DNA from: Bartonella taylorii
Lineage (GTDB): Bacteria > Pseudomonadota > Alphaproteobacteria > Rhizobiales > Rhizobiaceae
Direction: 5' to 3'
NCBI RefSeq assembly: GCF_023920105.1
Contig: NZ_CP083693.1
Location: forward strand, 174,501-238,500
DNA: 64,000 nt
The position numbers were made by a program, and so were the translations under genes. The notes beneath the pieces were generated by a model that saw nothing but the letters and a program-made list of their open reading frames with translations, did not search any database and was not told the origin of the DNA. Shown piece by piece: positions 57,778-64,000 of this stretch. Positions within the stretch are counted from its first letter, which is position 1; every line of letters starts with the position of its first letter.

Positions 57778-58596
57778 TTACCAAGATGTTTGCGCGGCTA
57801 GCCCGAAAATTTCTTTGATTTTCGCACGGACAGTCTCGTTATTGTAAGCAGAAACTAATTTTTTGACCCATGGCTCATCTTTATCGCTGGTGCGCACAAC
57901 AATTATATTATTATAAGGATTATTCTCTGCTTTTTCCCATGCTATCGCGTCTTTTTGTAGGTCTAATCCAGAAACCAAAGCCCAGTTTGTGTTTACAATT
58001 GCAATATCAAAATCATCAACTGCTCGTCCTAACATACCGGCATCTAATTCACGAATTTGCAAGTTTTTAGGGTTTTCAATAATATCAAGCGGAGAAGCTA
58101 GAATATCGTGAGGATCTTTTAACTTAATGAGATTTAAAGAATTGAGAAGAAGTAAGGCTCTTCCACCATTTGATGGGTCGTTAGGAATGCCAACATGTGC
58201 GCCATCACGCAGTTCTTTTAAATCTTTGATTTTGTGTGAATAAACACCAATGGGAGCAATAAATGTGTACCCCACAGTTGAAAGTTTGTAGCCACGCTGT
58301 TCAATTTGATTTTTAAGATAAGGGGAGTGTTGAAAAGCATTCGCATCAATCTCTCCTGCATTAACCGCATCGTTAGGCAAAGTGTAATCAGAAAAATAAA
58401 CAAGTTCAATCTCTAAACCCGCTTCTTTAGCTTGTTCGGCAGCAACTTTCCAAATAGTTGCTTCATGCCCTTCCATAACACCGAGTTTGATTTTTGATTT
58501 GTCTGCTGCCATGGAAAAGGGAACAGACAAGAAAAGTGCAAAGAGAGGAAGGAGGAATCCGATGGTGGCATTCCGAGATAATTTCTTTAATGTCAT
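57778..58596 (-). CDS. metQ: Methionine-binding protein MetQ (272 aa)
   Basis: NlpA/MetQ-family binding protein. The signal peptide ends near FSMAA (about residue 30). The usual lipobox Cys is absent, so this one appears to be soluble periplasmic rather than a lipoprotein. Family motifs: LGVMEGHEATIWKVAAEQAK, AFQHSPYL, IAPIGVYSHKIK and NTNWA. AAGGAT lies 9 bases before the ATG. First gene of metQ-metN-metI. No SAM riboswitch fold was recognised in the leader. Confidence 0.94.
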   Translation of the reverse strand: MTLKKLSRNATIGFLLPLFALFLSVPFSMAADKSKIKLGVMEGHEATIWKVAAEQAKEAGLEIELVYFSDYTLPNDAVNAGEIDANAFQHSPYLKNQIEQRGYKLSTVGYTFIAPIGVYSHKIKDLKELRDGAHVGIPNDPSNGGRALLLLNSLNLIKLKDPHDILASPLDIIENPKNLQIRELDAGMLGRAVDDFDIAIVNTNWALVSGLDLQKDAIAWEKAENNPYNNIIVVRTSDKDEPWVKKLVSAYNNETVRAKIKEIFGLAAQTSW

Positions 58597-59114
58597 GGAT
58601 GTTTATCCTTTTTTCTTTTCCAAGAGACTTGTTGAGGGAAGAAAATATAATTCTGCACTATTTTTAAGGGATTTTAAGCTTATAAAAGCTTTATAGAATA
58701 TTCAATCATTTTTATTCAAAAAAATAATGTTATTTTTTCCTATACTGGTAAGCATTCTTTGTAAAACAACATAATGCGCTCGCGGTACTTTTTCTCAATT
58801 TAGATGATAATTCTTGTATCGCAGTTATTTGTTTGGGGAACCAATAGCACTTTCAAAACTTCTTTAAGTGATGATTGGCTGAATAGCCAAGCAATTAGAT
58901 GATATTTTAGCAGTAAATCTACGCGTCGAATATTGCGCAATCAAAACAATAGCCCAGTGTATAGGGCGGTAGGGGACAAAGTAAGAGAGCTGTTCTCTAA
59001 ATGTGATGGGTTTTTGATGGTGACACAAGAATTTATTACTATTTGACTGAAACGTGGCAAATTTTTGCAATGACAAATATTTTGCCTTTCATACTCTGGA
59101 GAGGAAGAAAAATA
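58597..59114. other. 518-bp intergenic region
   Basis: Divergent spacer between metQ and the SH3-domain gene. It includes an AAGCTT-TATA-AAGCTT inverted repeat (about 58675-58691), which may lie in the metQ promoter. Traces of coding-like sequence around 58865-58960 have stops in every frame; not identified. Confidence 0.45.
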
Positions 59115-59741
59115 ATGTTAAAAAAGAATTTTTTATCAACCACAATGATTTTGTTAGCTATAGGTGGATTGGGGCTTGGAATGACTGTTTCTCATGCGGT
59201 AGCTGGAACAGTTGCTCGCGTAGCATCAGGTAAGGCGGTTTTACGTACAGGACCAGCGAAAACTTACAAAGTTATTGCTACTGTTCCAAAGGGAGGAAAA
59301 GTGCAAATTCATGGGTGTCTCTCCAATAAAACTTGGTGTTCTCTTCGTTATAATGAAAGGGATGGTTGGGCTTCGGCACGTTATGTAAATGTTAACAATG
59401 TTCCTACGATTTCTTTTGCACATATGCGTATGAAGCCGCACTCTATGATAAAAACACAAAAAGGAGAAGTGAAGCAGGCTGCTCCTCATTCCAAATCTAT
59501 GAGGGCGCCTCAAAAAACACGAAAAAACGTGCAAAAATTGTACAGAACAGATATACTTATCGATTCTACAGGTGTAAAAAAAAGGGATGAGCGTACAATT
59601 TTGAACCCATCACAAAAGGCACAAGGTGTATCTGTAAAGCACGTAACGGCTTATAACCCGTTTTTCCCCAATGATGTCAATTTCAAAAATTTTGAACGTA
59701 ATGAAACACGCTACCGTGTTGTGACTTATCCTGCTCCATAA
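59115..59741 (+). CDS. Exported SH3-domain protein (208 aa)
   Basis: The start chosen is ATG at 59115 with GGAGAGGAAG upstream; an earlier in-frame ATG at 59043 would bury the signal peptide. Signal peptide about 1-31 (MLKKNFLSTTMILLAIGGLG...). A bacterial SH3 (SH3_3) domain at about 32-95: VLRTGPAKTYKVIATVPKGG, GCLSNKTWCSLRY and GWASARYV. The remainder is basic and low-complexity, ending in an aromatic tail. Such proteins usually bind cell-wall peptides in the periplasm. Function inferred from the domain only. Confidence 0.85.
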   Translation: MLKKNFLSTTMILLAIGGLGLGMTVSHAVAGTVARVASGKAVLRTGPAKTYKVIATVPKGGKVQIHGCLSNKTWCSLRYNERDGWASARYVNVNNVPTISFAHMRMKPHSMIKTQKGEVKQAAPHSKSMRAPQKTRKNVQKLYRTDILIDSTGVKKRDERTILNPSQKAQGVSVKHVTAYNPFFPNDVNFKNFERNETRYRVVTYPAP

Positions 59742-59778
59742 GGATAAAGAAAATTCACTGTTCTTGGAAGAGGGATAG

Positions 59779-59830
59779 GAAAAGTACGGCAGCATGAAGT
59801 GGAAAAAACGCTTCAGGCTGCCACTTTTTT
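59779..59830. terminator. Bidirectional terminator between SH3 gene and asd
   Basis: GGCAGC-A-TGAAG pairs with CTTCA-G-GCTGCC around an A-rich loop, with AAAAGT before and ACTTTTTT after. It therefore serves the plus-strand SH3 gene and, on the other strand, the convergent asd gene, whose stop codon overlaps it. Confidence 0.8.
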
Positions 59831-60860
59831 AGGGTGCTGCCTTAGGCTTTACCAAATTACGAGAAATGAGCAATTCAGCAATTTGAATGGCATTCAATGC
59901 TGCTCCTTTTCTTAAATTGTCAGCAACAACCCAGAAAGCTAAACCATTTTCGACCGTAATATCTTCACGAATACGGCTAATAAAGGTATCATCTTCTCCA
60001 GTCCCTTCGTAGGGTGTTATATAGCCACCATCTTCATGTTTATCGATAACTTGGCAGCCAGGAGCATCGCGCAGAATGGCTTGTGCTTCATGGGCGCTTA
60101 GTGGTTTTTCAAATTCAACATTTACAGCTTCAGCATGACCGATAAAGACAGGTACTCGAACAGCAGTGGCTGTTAGTTTGATCTTAGGGTCAAGGATTTT
60201 CTTCGTCTCAACCGTCATTTTCCATTCTTCTTTGGTATAGCCATCTTCCATGAACACATCGATATGGGGAATGACGTTAAAGGCAATACGTTTGGTAAAT
60301 TTTTTTGATGAGACTGGATCTGCAACAAAAACCGCTCGTGATTGTTCAAAGAGTTCATCCATTCCTTCTTTACCAGCTCCAGAAACCGATTGATAAGTGG
60401 ATACAACAACGCGTTTAATGCTTGCAGCATCATGGAGAGGTTTTAAAGCTAAGACAAGTTGAATTGTTGAACAATTAGGATTTGCTATAATATTACGTTT
60501 GGAAAAACCATCAATAGCGTGTGCATTCACTTCAGGTACAATCAATGGGACATTTGCATCATAACGCCACGTGGATGAATTATCGATGACCACGCAGCCG
60601 GCAGCAGCGATTTTAGGAGCATATTCTTTAGAAATACTTCCTCCCGCTGACATGAGGCAAAGCTCTGTGTCAGAAAAATCATAAGTATCAAGTGCTTTTA
60701 CTTTTAAAGTTTTGTCACCATAAGAAACATCTTGTCCTAATGAGCGTCGTGATGCTAAAGGGACCACTTCACGGGCAGGAAAACCACGTTCTTCGAGAAT
60801 TGTGAGCATTTCACGACCAACGTTCCCAGTCGCGCCGACAACTGCAACTTTAAAACTCAT
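59829..60860 (-). CDS. asd: Aspartate-semialdehyde dehydrogenase (343 aa)
   Basis: Reduces L-aspartyl-4-phosphate to aspartate semialdehyde for lysine/diaminopimelate, threonine and methionine synthesis. NADP-binding GATGNVGRE at 9-17; catalytic Cys130 in NPNCSTIQ; the active-site His segment in AVRVPVFIGHAEAV near 245. Full length with a normal ATG start. Diaminopimelate supply makes it important for the cell wall. Confidence 0.97.
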   Translation of the reverse strand: MSFKVAVVGATGNVGREMLTILEERGFPAREVVPLASRRSLGQDVSYGDKTLKVKALDTYDFSDTELCLMSAGGSISKEYAPKIAAAGCVVIDNSSTWRYDANVPLIVPEVNAHAIDGFSKRNIIANPNCSTIQLVLALKPLHDAASIKRVVVSTYQSVSGAGKEGMDELFEQSRAVFVADPVSSKKFTKRIAFNVIPHIDVFMEDGYTKEEWKMTVETKKILDPKIKLTATAVRVPVFIGHAEAVNVEFEKPLSAHEAQAILRDAPGCQVIDKHEDGGYITPYEGTGEDDTFISRIREDITVENGLAFWVVADNLRKGAALNAIQIAELLISRNLVKPKAAP

Positions 60861-61276
60861 TTTTCATACTCCTGTTCTTCTCTATTTTTTCCCTAGGCGA
60901 ACCCTATGAAAGGGCGAGTTGTCCAGGAATATTAAATCATATTGTTGGTCTCAGAGGTCTCATTTTCATGTACACCAATCCTGACCTACAACAGTACGAG
61001 TCGGTTCACTTTTGAATGTACCATCCTCTTGGTCTTTAAGAGTTAAGAAAGCTTGAATATTTTATGCCAAGCCGTATGAATATCTCCTTGACAGAGGTCC
61101 AATCTAGTGAAGTGCTTATCTTCTGTCAATTGTTTCCCTTGAGATGTTTGCGTTTTGCAACAATTGCATCACGCATTGCTTGCACGGATGAAGTTTTTAT
61201 ATTTCATTAAAGGTTATTAAAGGCGTTCGTTTAAGAAATGCTCAGCAAAATTATAAAATAAGGTGGTGTTTTCACT
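60861..61276 (-). other. 416-bp region with coding-like remnants
   Basis: On the minus strand fragments such as SSVQAMRDAIVAKRKHLKG and LDWTSVKEIFIRLGIKYSS can be read in pieces of different frames, interrupted by stops. It looks like a decayed gene of unknown family; no intact frame is present. Confidence 0.4.
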
Positions 61277-61633
61277 TTAGTCAAAAATCAATCGCAAGAT
61301 TGCTCTCTGTTTTCCAGAGGCAAGACTTCTAAAACCATTCAAAAGCAAGTATTCCGCTTTACTTGCTATTCTTTCATCATAATTATATAGGGCATCTTTT
61401 TTTGTTGAGATATCAGCGTAAAAGAAGGAAAGTGGAACATCCAGTATTTCGGCAATTTCTTGCAAAAGTCCTGCTCCAACGGGTTTTATTCCTTTCTCAT
61501 ATTTTTTTATTTGTTGGAAAGTTACGCCTAAATGGTCGCCCAATTGTTTTTGAGAAAGTCCTACAATATTTCTTCTGAAGCGAATTTTTTTGCCTACAGC
61601 AATGTCATTAAAATGTCGATTTTTAGCTTGCAC
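61277..61633 (-). CDS. XRE-family transcriptional regulator (118 aa)
   Basis: Small DNA-binding regulator. Helix-turn-helix at about 13-68: VGKKIRFRRNIVGLSQKQLG, VTFQQIKKYEKG, LQEIAEILDVPLSFFY. The short C-terminal tail (76-118) may dimerise. The start is GTG at 61633 with a strong GAGGGGGA six bases upstream. A GC-rich hairpin sits 17 bases further up. Bartonella has a known family of XRE genes preceded by abundant Brt small RNAs, and this leader would fit that arrangement. Target genes unknown. Confidence 0.88.
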   Translation of the reverse strand: MQAKNRHFNDIAVGKKIRFRRNIVGLSQKQLGDHLGVTFQQIKKYEKGIKPVGAGLLQEIAEILDVPLSFFYADISTKKDALYNYDERIASKAEYLLLNGFRSLASGKQRAILRLIFD

Positions 61634-61650
61634 TTTAGTCCCCCTCTGGG

Positions 61651-61666
61651 TGCGAGCGCCCTCGCA
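61651..61666 (-). promoter_or_regulatory. Leader hairpin before the XRE gene
   Basis: TGCGAG pairs with CTCGCA across a GGCG loop, in the leader just before the Shine-Dalgarno sequence (complement of 61639-61646). It is an isolated GC-rich structure in AT-rich surroundings and could act as the 3' hairpin of a small RNA or as a translational control element. Confidence 0.45.
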
Positions 61667-61905
61667 TTAGTATTCCGTGGTCTGGCAACGCATTGATTTA
61701 TAATTATAAGTAAATATTTTGCCTGATACAGATAAAAAATCCCATTACTTCGTTACTTTTGAAGACAAGACAACTGTTGTAAAATTTAGCAAATGAACAC
61801 CACTCTACGTAAAATCATCAAAAAGCAGTTAGGAAGATAAATACTTTTGTTTCAAATATAATTAACTAACTGTCTTAAAAAAACAGCATGTAGATATCAA
61901 ATACA

Positions 61906-63141
61906 TCAATGATCGTCATCTACTGTAGTTTTAAGGGGTGTTATCTCTTTATTTTTCTTAATTTTTATAACGCCAATCATTCCAGTTGAAATAATTAATG
62001 CAGACATACCTAAAAAAGAGCTCACTAATCCCACGAGTGCAAAGAGTCCAGCAATAAAGCCAGACACTGCTTCAGCAGAGTTCGCTAAAGTTGAAAAAGT
62101 TCCAAAACTCTTACCAAAATCTTCACGACGAGAATATAATTGAATAGCTGAGACTAAACTAATATCCACAAATGCACCAATAAATCCTAAAACAAAGGCT
62201 AACATGAGAATTAGTTTTAAATAAAGGATTGCAGCTAAAGGCATAACAAACATAATAACCCCATACAGAAGCCAAAATACCATTAGCTTTAATGATGTAA
62301 CATTTAATATAATTTTACTATATAACAAACCACCTACAATAGTTCCAACAGCAATGAGAGAAAATATATAACTAACAAAGCTTTCCTCTCCCCCTATAGA
62401 AAGAACAAAAGCTGGAATTAAAAATCTTAAAATTGCCCCTGTAAAGAGAATAGCAAACGATGAGCCAACGAGCGTAATAAATAAATTATTATTTTCTGTA
62501 GAAATATATTTAAGATAGGAAGCTGTTTCTCGATAAATTTTTATAAAATTGAATGGTTTATTCTTACTTGAATTTAAATTCATTAGATTACATAACAATA
62601 TAATAGCTATAAAATAGGTAAAGAAATCAAAAATGAGGACTGCCGATTTATTTGCTAAAAAAAGCAGTAGGGAACAAACTAAAGGGCCAATTACGGATGC
62701 AGTTTCTTCTATAATTTGTGCAATGCTATTTGCCTTTGTAAGATCCTTTATTGAAAACATTCTGGGAATGGCAGCTTGAAAACTTGGTTGAAAAATACTT
62801 CTTCCTATCGTTGTACATATTGCTGCAAAAATAAGAACAATAATATGCGCAGTCCCTGTTATAGTGGTTATCAAAACGAATAATGAGGCTAATAATCTCA
62901 CCAATTCACTTAAGATCATATTTTTCTTCAAAGAAAAATTATCAGCTAACCAACCTCCTATCGGGCCAAAAAAGAGAAAAGGGATAAATCGAAAAAAATA
63001 CACAAGACCTGTAAAAAAGATGTTATCTGTTAATTCTAAGACCAGTAAAACAAAAACAACTTCATAAGCATAATCACCAACTTTAGAAATAAAGAGAGAG
63101 CAAAAAAGAGTTAATGGACTCTTTTTAAAAAATAAATTCAT
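61906..63141 (-). CDS. MFS exporter (411 aa)
   Basis: Major-facilitator transporter with about 12 hydrophobic segments. Motif A-like loop FGPIGGWLADNFSLKKNMI near residue 58-76 places it with the MFS_3/EntS/macrolide-efflux type exporters. Full length. It is AT-rich and in the same direction as the radical SAM gene, 168 bp downstream of it. The substrate is unknown; pairing with a radical SAM enzyme raises the option of exporting a modified small molecule or peptide. Confidence 0.88.
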   Translation of the reverse strand: MNLFFKKSPLTLFCSLFISKVGDYAYEVVFVLLVLELTDNIFFTGLVYFFRFIPFLFFGPIGGWLADNFSLKKNMILSELVRLLASLFVLITTITGTAHIIVLIFAAICTTIGRSIFQPSFQAAIPRMFSIKDLTKANSIAQIIEETASVIGPLVCSLLLFLANKSAVLIFDFFTYFIAIILLCNLMNLNSSKNKPFNFIKIYRETASYLKYISTENNNLFITLVGSSFAILFTGAILRFLIPAFVLSIGGEESFVSYIFSLIAVGTIVGGLLYSKIILNVTSLKLMVFWLLYGVIMFVMPLAAILYLKLILMLAFVLGFIGAFVDISLVSAIQLYSRREDFGKSFGTFSTLANSAEAVSGFIAGLFALVGLVSSFLGMSALIISTGMIGVIKIKKNKEITPLKTTVDDDH

Positions 63142-63309
63142 ATAAACTATCCGATATTAACCTTTTCTACACTTAAAGTTATACTACATTTAATAAAATT
63201 TGTGATATGAACTTAAAAGTAATCGTATATTCTGATAAATCTCTTAATAATTTAGCTGTAGAAATATTTATCCTTTAGAAGGACAAATATATCAATGAAC
63301 AGGCTACTA

Positions 63310-64000
63310 TCATACATACATGAGCTCTTTTTTAGCTATAAATCTACCTGTTTCATCCAGTTTTTTTGCAATAAATGCCTTTAAAATACGTTGATCTTCT
63401 TCTGGCATCAGCCAAAACATAATATTAATATACCAATACCAGCCTAATTTCGTAAGTTGCCAAGAGTCATTATTTTCCACTATAAGGTTATTTGATAAAA
63501 GAACATCTAATTTAGCAAAAATACTGCTAGGCACAAAGTCCATTTTTATTAAAGATTTCCTCACTAAACCATGATAAGGTAGCCGTAGGATGATAGGCTT
63601 TATCTCATCTAGAATTGGAGAGTGTTTGCTAACATTTACTGGCATTTTTTCGCTATTAACGGCTGTAATATAAGCATTACGATTAGAAAAATTTGTTATC
63701 ACGTGTTCACGTATTGATGATACGGCATTTACTCCAAAACCATGCAAATCATAATTTGAATATCCATAAACATGCTCATGATAAACAAAACTGTATTCAT
63801 CCGTAACTATATCAGAGGTCACATTTGGGGTACGAATATAACCATGACCATTATGAGGCATAAATCCCTTACTTCTCATGTAAGCATCTATTAGCATATT
63901 CATAGAAAATTTTCTTGTTGCTGTAGTAAAACCTAAACCACGATTTTTGATAGCTTTATGCAATTTTACTTGTGTCACAACATTGTCAATTGGGTATATA
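63310..64000 (-). CDS. HemN-like radical SAM protein, C-terminal part (cut by window end)
   Basis: The frame is open to the window end: codons before the GTG at 63978 read IYPIDNVV with no stop, so the true start lies outside. The visible ~230 residues lack the CxxxCxxC cluster, which would lie upstream. They contain features of the HemN/HemW C-terminal half: NGHGYIRTPN (compare the substrate-side segment), YSNYDLHGFGVNAVSSI (GxGxxA-like SAM-domain end), then a winged-helix-like tail with KLDVLLSNNLIVENNDSWQLTKLGWYW. Probably a coproporphyrinogen-oxidase-like or heme-utilisation radical SAM enzyme, not necessarily HemN itself. Confidence 0.7.
   Translation of the reverse strand, partial: IYPIDNVVTQVKLHKAIKNRGLGFTTATRKFSMNMLIDAYMRSKGFMPHNGHGYIRTPNVTSDIVTDEYSFVYHEHVYGYSNYDLHGFGVNAVSSIREHVITNFSNRNAYITAVNSEKMPVNVSKHSPILDEIKPIILRLPYHGLVRKSLIKMDFVPSSIFAKLDVLLSNNLIVENNDSWQLTKLGWYWYINIMFWLMPEEDQRILKAFIAKKLDETGRFIAKKELMYV

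Noticed and set aside
58597..58800. SAM riboswitch upstream of metQ
   Set aside because: No SAM-I or SAM-II-like conserved core could be recognised in the leader; only an AAGCTT inverted repeat is visible.
62864..63067. 67-codon plus-strand frame inside the MFS gene
   Set aside because: Lys/Asn-rich antisense frame of a membrane protein gene.

Overview
The window looks like a chromosomal segment of a Bartonella species (Hyphomicrobiales), probably a lineage with an expanded surface-protein repertoire. The evidence is the AT-rich base composition, alphaproteobacterial housekeeping genes (asd, metNIQ, a DXR-like MEP-pathway enzyme in place of DXR, a CobW/WD40 pair), an alphaproteobacterial tRNA-Gln, and above all a dense array of classical type V secretion autotransporters of the kind Bartonella carries in tandem.

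Layout. Positions 1-12348 (minus strand) hold five head-to-tail autotransporter genes; the first is cut by the window edge. They share a signal peptide of the M(Y/H)KKxxLLCT type and a barrel that begins PQVASYLVMPN; one is almost barrel-only. Positions 12842-18587 hold a lipoprotein metallophosphoesterase, tRNA-Gln(CUG) and a four-gene iron-siderophore ABC importer (binding protein, two permeases, ATPase; minus strand). Positions 18819-49800 hold a second autotransporter array on the plus strand: six intact genes, one multiply broken pseudogene and one small relic. Its genes have a MIKxFKNHxxLCxFTT leader and a barrel that begins PQxPTYLLLPN. Two of them (2394 and 1745 aa) carry two passenger units before one barrel, joined by heptapeptide-repeat linkers, and share a 3.25-kb 3' tract that reads as identical. 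Two others are a recent tandem duplication that includes the upstream region. Positions 49800-52599 hold a minus-strand operon: creatininase-like amidohydrolase, CobW GTPase, WD40 protein. Positions 53282-64000 hold a 115-aa secreted or membrane protein whose leader matches the plus-strand autotransporters, then the DXR-like enzyme, a MaoC hydratase, metQ-metN-metI with a decayed copy of the metI 3' end, an SH3-domain secreted protein, asd, an XRE regulator with a structured leader, an MFS exporter, and the C-terminal part of a HemN-like radical SAM protein that runs off the right edge.

How it works together. The autotransporter arrays probably act as a diversification system for surface-exposed beta-helical passengers. 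The visible raw material is shared barrels, in-frame linker repeats, G7-G8 tracts inside coding sequence, near-identical blocks suited to gene conversion, and pseudogene copies. The importer and the methionine transporter fit the nutrient scavenging of a facultative intracellular, blood-borne bacterium. No CRISPR array, insertion sequence or prophage was seen.
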